A stretch of DNA of 59,731 nt. Source: Roseofilum acuticapitatum BLCC-M154 (GTDB taxonomy: Bacteria > Cyanobacteriota > Cyanobacteriia > Cyanobacteriales > Desertifilaceae). Numbering within the stretch: position 1 is the stretch's first letter; every line of letters begins with the position of its first letter. The stretch lies in contig NZ_JAQOSP010000080.1 of assembly GCF_030068475.1 (NCBI RefSeq), forward strand, positions 1-59,731, in the 5' to 3' direction. Under the pieces are notes generated by a model. The model ran no database searches and was not told the origin of the DNA. It worked only from the letters and a program-made list of their open reading frames with translations. Below are positions 43,694 through 52,248 of this stretch, in pieces. The position numbers were made by a program, and so were the translations under genes.

Positions 43694-44512
43694 ATGACTA
43701 ACCTCCATTTTCTCTATCTGACTGGACTCCCTTGCTCTGGAGGGAGGTTTTTGAGCCAACTGTTGAATCAGCACCCAGAGGTGTATAGTGACTTAAGCGC
43801 TTCTCCCCTGTGCGATCTAGTTGTTAATTTCCGGTCGTTTATTTCTACTCATTCCCATGTTAAGGACTTGTTGAGCCAGGATTTTCAGGGGACAATGGGG
43901 CGATCGCACCACGGTATCCAAGGCTTTATCCAGGGTTGGTACTCCCAAGTGTCTGAGCCTTGGATCGTTGATTTTCATCCCCAATGGCTGCAACATTTAG
44001 ACTTAATCTATTTACTCGATCCTAATTGTAAAATGGTGGTCTGTGTGCGAGAATTAGGACAAGTGTATGCCACCATTGAACGCCAGCATCAGAAGACTCT
44101 GTTGTTAGATTTTCCAGAGAAAATCACCGATCTCTCGCGCACTGAACGCGCTAAACAACTGTTTTCTGCTTCCGGTCGAATCGGTTCTTTTCTGAGTGCT
44201 TTAGAGCAAGTGCAAGACTTAGAAGAAACGTTGCAACAACGGCTCTTTTATGTGGTGTACGAGCATTTAATGAGCGATCCTGAAGAGGTGTTGACGGATC
44301 TGGTCAAATGGTTAGACCTTGCCCCCATTTCCCCTGATTTAGGGGGTTCTGCGCTGTTGTCGAGGTCTCCAGAGCGGTTCAGTAAGTATGGTGAAGAAGC
44401 CTATGATGGCGATCGCCCTCTACCTCACTATCCTCTGCCCAACCGGTTTGAAGTGATGATTAAACAAAATTTCAGTTGGTTTTATCGTTTATTTTATCCG
44501 GGTTTGTTATAA
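43694..44512 (+). CDS. Sulfotransferase-family protein
   Basis: A 272-aa protein with a sulfotransferase-like start LYLTGLPCSGGRFLSQLLNQ (PAPS 5'-phosphosulfate loop) and a 3'-phosphate region near VVCVRELGQVYATIERQH. The C-terminus has YVVYEHLMSDPEEVLTDLVK and KYGEEAYDGDRPLPHYPLP. The donor would be PAPS and the acceptor is unknown. No signal or TM. The gene is 18 bp after DUF29, so possibly one transcript. Confidence 0.82.
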   Translation: MTNLHFLYLTGLPCSGGRFLSQLLNQHPEVYSDLSASPLCDLVVNFRSFISTHSHVKDLLSQDFQGTMGRSHHGIQGFIQGWYSQVSEPWIVDFHPQWLQHLDLIYLLDPNCKMVVCVRELGQVYATIERQHQKTLLLDFPEKITDLSRTERAKQLFSASGRIGSFLSALEQVQDLEETLQQRLFYVVYEHLMSDPEEVLTDLVKWLDLAPISPDLGGSALLSRSPERFSKYGEEAYDGDRPLPHYPLPNRFEVMIKQNFSWFYRLFYPGLL

Positions 44513-44594
44513 CAGTTTATTAATGTTATGGAGGGCGGGTTTACAAAAGCGATCGTTATAGCAGTTTTCTTTCTCTATGCGGTACATCTCGATC

Positions 44595-44677
44595 CCCCCA
44601 ACCCCCCTTAAAAAGGGGGGCAGTAAAACTCCCCCTTTTTAAGGGGGATTTTCCGCAAGCGGACATGAAAGGGGGAT
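44595..44677. repeat. CCCCCTT/AAGGGGG repeat with inserted hairpin
   Basis: Alternating CCCCCTT and AAGGGGG arms make two palindromes. In the right part the 20-nt TTTCCGCAAGCGGACATGAA sits between duplicated AGGGGGAT (44642-44649 and 44670-44677), consistent with insertion making an 8-bp target duplication. Confidence 0.75.
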
Positions 44678-44752
44678 CAAAATGTACCGCAGAACAGCGA
44701 AAAATACTGTATTCCATCGAAGATTTGGGTGAACCCGCCCCTACCCCGAAAA

Positions 44753-45490
44753 ATGATTATGGATCTTAAATCACTAATTCTCCACCAAGGACGGTCTCTG
44801 ACTTTGAGGCGAACCCAACCCAGTGATGCTCCTTTGCTGTTTGAAAAAATGTACTCACGCTACGAGTTTATGCGCTTAGTTCGCCTGAACGATCTCGCAG
44901 ACAGTGTAGAGGAAGTGCGAGAAAGACTGATTGAGCGATCGCGCTCTAGCCCTGCCCAAACCGGTTACCTCGAATGCTTGATCATTCACAAGACTCATGG
45001 GGCGATCGGCATTATTGCGGCCGCATGTTATTCGCCATTGCATCGAAAAGCAGAATTATTAGTTGGGATCTTTGAGCAGGAACATCGCTCGATTAGTAAT
45101 GGTACAGAAGCTTGTTTGTTAATGATGGATTTGGTATTTAACACCTATAATTTACATCGTTTATATGCCTACTCCTATGGGTATAACCATCCTGCCCATG
45201 CTGCATTAACAGCCGGAGGCTTCCAACTCGAAGGCATCATGAAAGAAGATTTATACGATCCGGTTAGCAAAGAGTATGTGGATATGCATATTTTTGGGAT
45301 GAATCAAACTCAAATGCGTCAACACTCTCGACTCGCTCGCTTATCTAAACGCTTAATCGGGCGCGATATTACTCAACCTTTAACAGCGCCTTTACCTCCT
45401 CCTGATTTATCCAAGATTCCTGAGTGTGAACGGTTGCGTACTGCCCCAACTTGGGTCAAATCAGGAGCATTGATCCCACATCCCAATTAA
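44753..45490 (+). CDS. GNAT (RimJ/RimL-type) acetyltransferase
   Basis: A 245-aa protein with a GNAT fold: SLTLRRTQPSDAPLLFEKM, then ECLIIHKTHGAIGIIAAACY, SPLHRKAELLVGIFEQEHRS and HRLYAYSYGYNHPAHAALTA, GGFQLEGIMKEDLYDPVS. It is N-acetyltransferase-like; the substrate (protein N-terminus or small molecule) is not set by sequence. The C-terminal 50 aa is a proline-rich tail. Start ATG 44753 or 44759. Confidence 0.84.
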   Translation: MIMDLKSLILHQGRSLTLRRTQPSDAPLLFEKMYSRYEFMRLVRLNDLADSVEEVRERLIERSRSSPAQTGYLECLIIHKTHGAIGIIAAACYSPLHRKAELLVGIFEQEHRSISNGTEACLLMMDLVFNTYNLHRLYAYSYGYNHPAHAALTAGGFQLEGIMKEDLYDPVSKEYVDMHIFGMNQTQMRQHSRLARLSKRLIGRDITQPLTAPLPPPDLSKIPECERLRTAPTWVKSGALIPHPN

Positions 45491-45550
45491 CTTAAATCTA
45501 CTGAGGAGATCGCCGTTCTGGAACTCTGGGTGTACGATGAAGAGAGATAG

Positions 45551-45583
45551 GTGTGGGTGCGTTACGCTTTCGCTAACGCACCC
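45551..45583. repeat. GGGTGCGTTA palindromic repeat
   Basis: GGGTGCGTTA and TAACGCACCC frame CGCTTTCGC, a dispersed cyanobacterial hairpin. A related copy occurs at 47676. It is in the gene-free stretch between the acetyltransferase and tatC. Confidence 0.6.
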
Positions 45584-45607
45584 TACGAGATCTGAACTAG
45601 ATTGCTT

Positions 45608-45628
45608 TTCATTGTTCATTGTTCATTG
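45608..45628. repeat. Heptanucleotide repeat (TTCATTG)3 before tatC
   Basis: Three perfect TTCATTG units lie 7 bp upstream of the tatC ATG and replace a normal ribosome site. Repeat number could tune translation (inference). Confidence 0.8.
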
Positions 45629-45635
45629 TTAATTC

Positions 45636-46397
45636 ATGACTGTAGAGAGCCAAACGCCAACGGAAGATCTGACTGTAGACCCTCTGGATGAATTGCCTAA
45701 TGATGTTGAAATGTCGTTGTTTGACCATTTGGAAGAGCTGCGGCAACGGTTTTTCTATGCGCTGATTGCGGTGGCGATCGCCGTGGTAGGCTGTTTTCTA
45801 CTGGTCAAACCCATTGTCCAATTCCTGGAAATTCCCGCAGGAGATGTAAATTTTTTACAATTGGCTCCGGGAGAATACTTCTTTGTTTCCCTGAAAGTAG
45901 CCGGCTATAGCGGTATCATTCTCGCCACTCCCGCGATTCTCTATCAGATTATCCAATTTATTTTACCCGGACTGACGCGCAGAGAACGGCGCTTAGTGCT
46001 TCCCGTGGTAGTCGGATCGAGTGTCTTATTTTTAGCCGGATTACTCTTTGCCCAAATGGTGTTAATTCCCGCAGCACTGAACTTTTTTATCACCTATGGC
46101 GCGGAAGTCGTCGAGCAAGCCTGGTCAATTGACCGCTATTTTGAGTTTGTGCTGCTGCTGATGTTTAGCACCGGATTAGCCTTTCAAGTCCCCGTGATAC
46201 AAGTGCTGTTGAGTGTCTTAGGATTGGTTTCATCCCAACAAATGCTGGCCGGATGGCGCTATGTGGTGATGGGTGGGGTGTTGCTCGGTGCGATTCTCAC
46301 CCCATCCACCGATCCGGTAACCCAAAGTTTACTCGCGGGAGCCGTTTTAGGGCTATATTTTGGGGGAGTGGGGTTAGTTAAGGCGATCGGTCGTTAA
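45636..46397 (+). CDS. tatC: Sec-independent translocase TatC
   Basis: A 253-aa, six-TM protein. After an acidic N-terminus comes the conserved [15 protein letters not shown], then [30 protein letters not shown] and the final [20 protein letters not shown]. TatC is the receptor of twin-arginine precursors and works with TatA/TatB. The two Tat partners are not in the window. Preceded directly by a heptad repeat with no clear Shine-Dalgarno. Confidence 0.95.
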   Translation: MTVESQTPTEDLTVDPLDELPNDVEMSLFDHLEELRQRFFYALIAVAIAVVGCFLLVKPIVQFLEIPAGDVNFLQLAPGEYFFVSLKVAGYSGIILATPAILYQIIQFILPGLTRRERRLVLPVVVGSSVLFLAGLLFAQMVLIPAALNFFITYGAEVVEQAWSIDRYFEFVLLLMFSTGLAFQVPVIQVLLSVLGLVSSQQMLAGWRYVVMGGVLLGAILTPSTDPVTQSLLAGAVLGLYFGGVGLVKAIGR

Positions 46398-46459
46398 GCC
46401 TTACTTTAGAATAATTTAGGGCGATCGCATCCCCACTAAACTTTCTTGAGAAAACCTCT

Positions 46460-47116
46460 ATGACTCTAGACACCCCCTCTCCTGATACTGTCCTCCATCA
46501 ACTCCAGTGGCGCTATGCCACCAAAAAATTCGATCCCACCCGTAAAATTCCCGATGCGGTATGGAACGTCCTAGAACAAAGTTTAGTCCTGACTCCCTCT
46601 TCCTTCGGACTGCAACCCTGGAAATTTTTTGTCCTCACCGACTCCCCCCTGCGCCAGCAGTTAGTCGAGCATTCCTGGGGCCAAACCCAAGTCGTTGAAG
46701 CCTCCCATTTAGTCGTCTTAGCGATCAAAAAAGACTTTGGTGTAGCGGAAGTCGATCGCTATATTCAATACATGGCCCAAGTGCGAAATACCACCCCAGA
46801 GCAGCTAGAAGGATTTGGGAGTATGATGAAGGGGTTTATTGGGCGATCGCCCGATCAATTCAACGTCAACGACTGGTCAACCCGCCAAGTCTACATCGCC
46901 CTCGGTCAACTCATGACCACTGCTGCCATGCTCGGTATAGACGCTTGTCCCATGGAAGGCTTCATTCCCGATAAATACGATGAAATTTTGGGATTAACCG
47001 ACAAAGGCTATCACAGTGTACTCCTCTGTCCCGTAGGATATCGCGCAGAAGACGATAAATACAGTGAACTGCCCAAAGTTCGCTATCCCACCGAAGAAAT
47101 TGTAGAGTATATTTAA
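46460..47116 (+). CDS. Nitroreductase-family NAD(P)H oxidoreductase
   Basis: A 218-aa nitroreductase-fold flavoprotein (NfsB-like): LHQLQWRYATKKFDPTRKIP, LVLTPSSFGLQPWKFFVL, then a VYIALGQLMTTAAMLG helix and GIDACPMEGFIPDKYDEI. It is expected to bind FMN and reduce nitro, quinone or related compounds. No export signal. ATG 46460. Monocistronic between tatC and an unknown small gene. Confidence 0.9.
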   Translation: MTLDTPSPDTVLHQLQWRYATKKFDPTRKIPDAVWNVLEQSLVLTPSSFGLQPWKFFVLTDSPLRQQLVEHSWGQTQVVEASHLVVLAIKKDFGVAEVDRYIQYMAQVRNTTPEQLEGFGSMMKGFIGRSPDQFNVNDWSTRQVYIALGQLMTTAAMLGIDACPMEGFIPDKYDEILGLTDKGYHSVLLCPVGYRAEDDKYSELPKVRYPTEEIVEYI

Positions 47117-47189
47117 TAGTTCTCTAGGGGCAATTTGATGAATTGCCCCGACCATCGCTCAAGATTCATTCTCTCTTAAACCAACCTTC

Positions 47190-47438
47190 ATGCTAGATGA
47201 CCTGCTAAATCCCAAAAAAGCCAGGAAGACCTTTAAAAAAAGCTTCTTGACTCTTGAAAAAATTGCCACTAATAGTTTAACTGATAAAGAAATCGCGGAC
47301 TTAATCTATAAAGCCAGGAAAAACGGCTTAAGTGATGAAGAAGTGGCCAATTTACTCGAACAAGGCATAAAAGGCTATAAATTCATTCAAGAAAACTTCA
47401 TCAGCAAGAAAAAGAAAAAGAAAAAAGAATATTTTTGA
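47190..47438 (+). CDS. Small basic protein, unknown
   Basis: An 82-aa protein, helical and basic, ending in a lysine run KKKKKKKEYF. The middle reads IADLIYKARKNGLSDEEVAN with a repetitive helical-turn look. No family recognised. ATG after a plausible leader. Could be a minor DNA-binding or regulatory protein, but evidence is slight. Confidence 0.5.
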   Translation: MLDDLLNPKKARKTFKKSFLTLEKIATNSLTDKEIADLIYKARKNGLSDEEVANLLEQGIKGYKFIQENFISKKKKKKKEYF

Positions 47439-47505
47439 TTGCTGATTCCCTAGGGCGAAACTTTACCGTGGTTTTCGCTTCTATGGGGTAGATCATTGAA
47501 CAGTT

Positions 47506-47671
47506 ATATCAAGTCCGGTTTCCGCAAGCGGACACGAAAATTTGTTAAGAAGCGGGCAAGATGCCCGCACTCCTATAATCCCTTGATATGACTGGAGTGG
47601 GAGCATCTTGCTCCCTGGATTTTTAATTAGGGTATTTCCGCTTCGCGGACATGAATAAGCGAACTTGATAT
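47506..47671 (-). repeat. MITE-like palindromic repeat, full copy, reversed
   Basis: A 166-bp copy in the opposite orientation to that at 78, with ATATCAAGT and ACTTGATAT ends and both inserted end hairpins (CCGCAAGCGG and CCGCTTCGCGG types). It fills most of the gap 47439-47724, together with a GGGTGCGTTACGC hairpin at 47676. Confidence 0.9.
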
Positions 47672-47675
47672 TATA

Positions 47676-47705
47676 GGGTGCGTTACGCTGTCGCTAACAC
47701 ACCCT
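47676..47705. repeat. GGGTGCGTTA palindromic repeat, second copy
   Basis: GGGTGCGTTACGC and GCTAACACACCC mark a variant of the hairpin at 45551, adjacent to the full MITE-like copy. Confidence 0.5.
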
Positions 47706-47724
47706 ACCATTCAAAGGGAATCCC

Positions 47725-48453
47725 TTAATCTCGGCCAAAAATAGCAATCAGCAGGCGCAAGATAAAGACAAACAAATTAATGTATGTCAGGTACATCGAC
47801 AAAGCTGCTGATAGATATTGTTCATCTTGATAGGTACGGGGGAGAATAAAGAAATCCACCACCGCAACCCCACAGAAGAGGAAAACCCCAAAACCGGAAA
47901 TAGCAATTTCTAGCCAGTTGGGGGTATAAACGCCAAACAGAGCAAAGATAAATTGGGCTAAAATCACCACGACAAAGGCAACTAAGGCCATTTGAATGGT
48001 TTGAGTCAGAGCCAAGCCATCTTGCTCAGAGAGATTCGATCCAATTTGGCGAGCAAGGACAAAAGCCACACCACAACCGAGAGCCGCAAAAGCAATGCCT
48101 TGTATTCCGACCCCATCAGTCCCTAGGGCAACGTAAACTAAGCCACTCAGGGTATAACCCGACAGTAGGCTATAGGTTGCCAACAAGGGGAGAGCGGTGC
48201 TGTTATTGGCTTTTTCTGCCACTCCTCTAGCGATAAAGAAAAGCACTAACTCAGCAATCATGGCCGCAATAAAGCTGGGCATGAAGATACCGGGGTTCGT
48301 GTTGATGACGGTTAAGCCACCATAGGTTCCGAGGGCGGTTAAAACTAGACCTCCGCCGACATAGGGAAGGGCGTTAGGTATTACATTGGGGCCAACAACG
48401 AGTTGTCCCTTTGCTTCGCGAATGTCATTAAGAAAGTTAGAACTGTTACTCAT
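47725..48453 (-). CDS. Bax inhibitor-1 family membrane protein
   Basis: A 242-aa BI-1/YccA-like integral membrane protein with about seven TM helices. It has the family segments PALLATYSLLSGYTLSG-like (PLLATYSLLSGYTLSGLVYV), AFAALGCGVAFVLAR and TYQDEQYLSAALSMYLTYIN. BI-1 family proteins in bacteria are linked to calcium and membrane stress; no specific role is shown. Complete, ATG start. Confidence 0.86.
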   Translation of the reverse strand: MSNSSNFLNDIREAKGQLVVGPNVIPNALPYVGGGLVLTALGTYGGLTVINTNPGIFMPSFIAAMIAELVLFFIARGVAEKANNSTALPLLATYSLLSGYTLSGLVYVALGTDGVGIQGIAFAALGCGVAFVLARQIGSNLSEQDGLALTQTIQMALVAFVVVILAQFIFALFGVYTPNWLEIAISGFGVFLFCGVAVVDFFILPRTYQDEQYLSAALSMYLTYINLFVFILRLLIAIFGRD

Positions 48454-48542
48454 GGGTGTTTAAGTCAAACGTCACAACGCTATATCTTCTATTGTGGCGC
48501 AAAGCTCTGTAGAGTTTCCACAAATCACCCAGTTTGTTTAAT

Positions 48543-48767
48543 CTAAATCAAGATCAGCAGGACAATGACGGTCATCAGGGCAAGGATGAGGGCGGAGGGG
48601 CGATCGCCTTCATAATCTTGATAATGGCGATCGTAATGGCGATCGTGCCGATCCAAAGATCGCTCTAATCCACATTTCAAGCAAACGTAGCGACGGGGGT
48701 TTCTGGGATCTTGTACAAAAGGACAATAATTTTGGGAACAATCGGTCAAACAAGTTTTTGGAGGCAT
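48543..48767 (-). CDS. Small Cys-rich membrane-anchored protein
   Basis: A 74-aa protein with Cys6, Cys10 and Cys15, plus CLKCG, giving a possible metal-binding ribbon, and a Asp/Arg/His repeat (DRHDRHYDRHY). A C-terminal hydrophobic helix (SALILALMTVIVLLIL) would anchor it in the membrane. The repeat is encoded by HIP1-derived GGCGATCGT units. Not recognised; real gene status rests on its clean composition and start. Confidence 0.55.
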   Translation of the reverse strand: MPPKTCLTDCSQNYCPFVQDPRNPRRYVCLKCGLERSLDRHDRHYDRHYQDYEGDRPSALILALMTVIVLLILI

Positions 48768-48930
48768 AAGTAGAAGTCCTCAACCCTTATATACTTGTCT
48801 CCTGCAAAGGGCTTAGGGTTCCTTCCGGATATTTAGGTAGGACTTTTGGGAAGGTGACGGACAATAACTCGGCAACGTCTGGCTCAACTGGTTTGGGGAG
48901 GAACTGCTTCTAGTGGCGGGTTAATTGGGG

Positions 48931-49368
48931 TCAACTAACATCTTCTGGTGGTGGATGTCGCCCAATTTCATAATCTGCTGCTCGAATACCTAAAATTCGT
49001 TCTCGATTCAAGGCTAATGCCTCAATAGTAGCTCGTCCAGTGGGAGTCATACCAATAAGTTGTAAACAATCGTCAGACCAACGGAAATGTTGCCGCCACT
49101 GATCGCACCTTGGATTATATAATGCAACGCTTTCCCCCGATTGAGGATCGATCGCAGCTTGAGAGCGACCCTTGCGACGGTTGCAGTGAAAACAGGCCAG
49201 AGCCAGGTTATTCAGGTCATTAGAACCACCTTCAGCCAGGGGAACAACGTGATCGATGGTAAACCGAACATATTGCCACTGTTCTGAAGCATGACAGTAT
49301 TCACACAAGCCTTTAGCCCGTTGTCTGACTTCCACCTGTATCTGTTCAGAAATCCAAGGACGAGACAT
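48931..49368 (-). CDS. HNH endonuclease
   Basis: A 145-aa HNH nuclease: CEYCHASEQWQYVRFTIDHV contains the Cys pair and the H-D-H of the HNH core, followed by NDLNNLALACFHCNRRKG. Such proteins nick or cut DNA. Preceded 9 bp upstream by the 93-aa partner in the same orientation. Start ATG 49368; a TTG at 49374 is in frame. May belong to the same operon as the STAND gene (gap 52 bp). Confidence 0.86.
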   Translation of the reverse strand: MSRPWISEQIQVEVRQRAKGLCEYCHASEQWQYVRFTIDHVVPLAEGGSNDLNNLALACFHCNRRKGRSQAAIDPQSGESVALYNPRCDQWRQHFRWSDDCLQLIGMTPTGRATIEALALNRERILGIRAADYEIGRHPPPEDVS

Positions 49369-49377
49369 GATCAACTT

Positions 49378-49659
49378 TTAAGATTGAGGACTAGAAGACA
49401 GCGCCAGATTGCGAATTGTGCGATTCACAAAGCTCAAATAATCATCAACTTCTTCATAAGCATCTAACTCCTGTTCTTCTAACTCAGTTAAACCTTCAAA
49501 CTTTTGCTTATCTAAGAGACTCTCGATCCGAGATTGTACATTTCCTGACGCTCGAAAAATAGGAATTCCAGATTGTAACTCAATTCGGACGGCTCCCTCT
49601 AGGGGTAGGGAAGCGGGTAAAGCGTTTAAAGGGGGTAGGGTAGAATTGGATGATATCAT
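49378..49659 (-). CDS. Small protein upstream of HNH nuclease
   Basis: A 93-aa protein: a Pro/Leu-rich start, then VRIELQSGIPIFRASGNVQS and a helical EGLTELEEQELDAYEEVDDY tail. Unknown family, but regularly seen (to my knowledge) next to cyanobacterial HNH genes, so probably a partner. 9 bp from the nuclease. Confidence 0.7.
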   Translation of the reverse strand: MISSNSTLPPLNALPASLPLEGAVRIELQSGIPIFRASGNVQSRIESLLDKQKFEGLTELEEQELDAYEEVDDYLSFVNRTIRNLALSSSPQS

Positions 49660-49711
49660 GATTTCTTGGTTTCATTAGTCTAGTTTTAGGTAGTGTTTGC
49701 TGTTCAGATCG

Positions 49712-52159
49712 CTAATTACGTTGAGCGCGAATTTCTTCGGATATAGAGAAAGCTTGCTGATGATCCCTCATCATTCCTAAATCCTTAAAATGGTTTATAG
49801 CGTTTTCAATATATTCTAATGCTTTAGTAAAGTTATTTCTTGCTTGTTCTAACTTCGCCTGAGAAACTGCACAGTAAGCAATTCGCCTTTTATCCTTATT
49901 ATCTTCGACTTCTTCAGCAACAGTTTCTAATAACTTTTCTGCATATTCTAATTTGCGGTCATTGATGGCAATCTCAGCTAAAATTCTTTTGACATAATTA
50001 GCATTCCGTGAACCTGTTACTATTTTACTGGTACTTTCAATAACTTTTTCACATACCAATTTTGATTCGTCATATCGTTTTTGCATAAACAGTAATTCTG
50101 CTCGTTCACGATCAATGTAGATTTGGTACTTCAGCTTTTGTTGATCGGATAACTTCAAGTTTTCGTCTAAATTTTGTTGTTCAATATCGAGCCAACCATG
50201 AGCTTCTTCATATTTTTCTAGGCGATTATACAATCCGGCCAAATGATTAAGTAAATAATCTAAATCTTCAAAGTTGCTATGCTGACGTAAATCCCAAGCT
50301 TTCAATAATAGTTCTTCTGCTTCTTGCAATTGTTCAGGTTTTCCCATTAATAGTAAGGTTCGTCCTCGACGAGATAGAATATTAACAGCCGTTGAGTAAT
50401 CTTCTTTAATCAAAGACCTTTCACTGAGATAACTCAGCCAAGACAATCTATCTTTCCAACGACCACGCAAGTTTGCATAATTATTGAGATATGACCAAAT
50501 TTCTTTCAACTGTTCATAACGATTATCATCTTTACAAAAAAGCAAAACACCAACTATATTAGTCCATTCTTTCTCAATTTCTTTATAACCTATCTTAAAT
50601 CTCTCAGGCTTGTTTTCATATTGTTCATATTGTTCTTTGGCAAATTGAATATACCAATCAACCCATCGATCGAGTGCCTTTTTTTTGAATTCTTGATTTT
50701 TTTGCAGTTCAGCTAGGGCATACTCTCTTGTTAACGGTAACATCCGATATCGACCATCGGTATGTCGGATCATCGAAACTTGGCGTAAACGTTCAATTCC
50801 ATCATCAAAAATTTTAGATCGCTCATTTTCTAATCCCGCAACAAAAAGAATACTTTGTTTAGGAGCTGGGCTTTTATAAATAGCAATGGACATTAGTATG
50901 TAATAAGCTACCTTGCTTCTCTTTTGAAGATCACTTACAGCTTCCTTAAAACAAAAAGCAACTAATTCATCATCTTGGAAATCTAAGCTTGCCCACTCTT
51001 CTTCTTGATTAGGTAATAAATCCTTTTGTCTTTGAATTTCTAAGGTGTTCACGATTGCATCTATATCACTTCCTATGGCTAAACGTCCTATACTATAAAT
51101 AATTGCCAGTGGAATTCCTTTAGTTGCTCTATATAAAGTTTTTTTCTGTACTGGACTTAAATCAGTAATACCTTTTTCTTGAAGTTGTTGCTCAATAAGT
51201 AAGAGGCTTTCTTTTTCCGTTAAAGCATCTAATCGAATTGGTGCATATCCATAGCGCTCGCGAGTAGTTATCACAGACTTAATCGGCAACGGATCTAAAA
51301 AAGCGAAAATTCTATCTTTTTCTTGGATTGTCTCCAAATTATCAACAATTAGCAGTACATTGCCTTTGCTCTTTAAAGATCTTTTGAGGATTGAAATATA
51401 ATTATTGTTGCTGTTTACATCCATATTAATAATTGCTGGATCGTCCAACACATCAGCTATAGTTCGATAAATCTCTTGAAGAGTTCTGGACACTGTGAGC
51501 TTTTTAATAGATTTACCGTTTAACAATTCCGATTCTTTTGCTGAAACAAAAATAATCAAGTCAAATAAAGGGATTTCACAGCCTACATCACCTTTTTGAC
51601 CGATCGTATTTTGCGTTTGTCCATAAACTTTATACTCAAGGCAGCAATATGCGGCCTCTAGAACCAAGGCAGTTTTTCCTACTCCTGCAATCCCATCAAC
51701 TTGAATAATCTTGCTATAATCTGGTGACAGGTGGTTCATAAGTTTACATAATTTATCTTGACGACCAATGAAGGGATTGGCTTGAGGAGGTAAGTTATGA
51801 TCGTCACGCTGACTGAGTGCAAGTCGATTAGGTACAACCTCAGTGTCTGGGGGGGATTTGCGTTCTTGCTTAACTGCTCTAAACACAATCTGCCATTCTT
51901 CAGGATCGACAACATCTTCAGGTTGTAGTTCTAACACTTCAGTGATTTTTTGTACTGTCAATGGTTCTGCTTTTTTATTCTTGGTAATAAAATTGTCAAC
52001 AGAGCTTTTACTAATACCTCCATTACCATATTTGGTATTGGTATATGTCAATTCCGAAATCTTCTCATTGGTCAAGCCTCGATCCTTTCTCGCGTCTTTT
52101 AGTCGCTGAATACCTTCAGGAGTTGCTGCGATGCCTCTAGGTTTGGAGGATGTGTTCAT
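49712..52159 (-). CDS. HTH-NB-ARC-TPR STAND ATPase
   Basis: An 815-aa signal-transduction ATPase. Residues about 15-80 form a Cro/XRE-like HTH (IQRLKDARKDRGLTNEKIS). The NB-ARC region has Walker A VDGIAGVGKTALV, Walker B VLLIVDNLETI, and ITTRERYGYAPIRLD. Helical repeats of TPR type fill about 560-810 (EELLLKAWDLRQHSNFEDLD, YEEAHGWLDIEQQ). STAND proteins sense a trigger through the repeats and oligomerise; some are anti-phage sensors. The output is not obvious: the HTH could bind DNA. Three GGTAAG/CTTACC sites lie upstream. Confidence 0.88.
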   Translation of the reverse strand: MNTSSKPRGIAATPEGIQRLKDARKDRGLTNEKISELTYTNTKYGNGGISKSSVDNFITKNKKAEPLTVQKITEVLELQPEDVVDPEEWQIVFRAVKQERKSPPDTEVVPNRLALSQRDDHNLPPQANPFIGRQDKLCKLMNHLSPDYSKIIQVDGIAGVGKTALVLEAAYCCLEYKVYGQTQNTIGQKGDVGCEIPLFDLIIFVSAKESELLNGKSIKKLTVSRTLQEIYRTIADVLDDPAIINMDVNSNNNYISILKRSLKSKGNVLLIVDNLETIQEKDRIFAFLDPLPIKSVITTRERYGYAPIRLDALTEKESLLLIEQQLQEKGITDLSPVQKKTLYRATKGIPLAIIYSIGRLAIGSDIDAIVNTLEIQRQKDLLPNQEEEWASLDFQDDELVAFCFKEAVSDLQKRSKVAYYILMSIAIYKSPAPKQSILFVAGLENERSKIFDDGIERLRQVSMIRHTDGRYRMLPLTREYALAELQKNQEFKKKALDRWVDWYIQFAKEQYEQYENKPERFKIGYKEIEKEWTNIVGVLLFCKDDNRYEQLKEIWSYLNNYANLRGRWKDRLSWLSYLSERSLIKEDYSTAVNILSRRGRTLLLMGKPEQLQEAEELLLKAWDLRQHSNFEDLDYLLNHLAGLYNRLEKYEEAHGWLDIEQQNLDENLKLSDQQKLKYQIYIDRERAELLFMQKRYDESKLVCEKVIESTSKIVTGSRNANYVKRILAEIAINDRKLEYAEKLLETVAEEVEDNKDKRRIAYCAVSQAKLEQARNNFTKALEYIENAINHFKDLGMMRDHQQAFSISEEIRAQRN

Positions 52160-52203
52160 TTTCAGAAAGCCTCACTCATCCTTGTCCAGGATATCTCAAG
52201 AAA

Positions 52204-52246
52204 GGGTAAGAAAAGGTAAGTTTAATAATCTTTAACGATCTTACCT
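52204..52246. promoter_or_regulatory. Candidate operator of STAND gene
   Basis: GGGTAAG (52204) and AGGTAAG (52214) are direct repeats 10 bp apart, and CTTACCT (52240) is the inverse of the second. They lie between the STAND gene start (52159) and the divergent 52249 gene, suiting autoregulation by the N-terminal HTH (inference). Confidence 0.4.
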
Positions 52247-52248
52247 GA

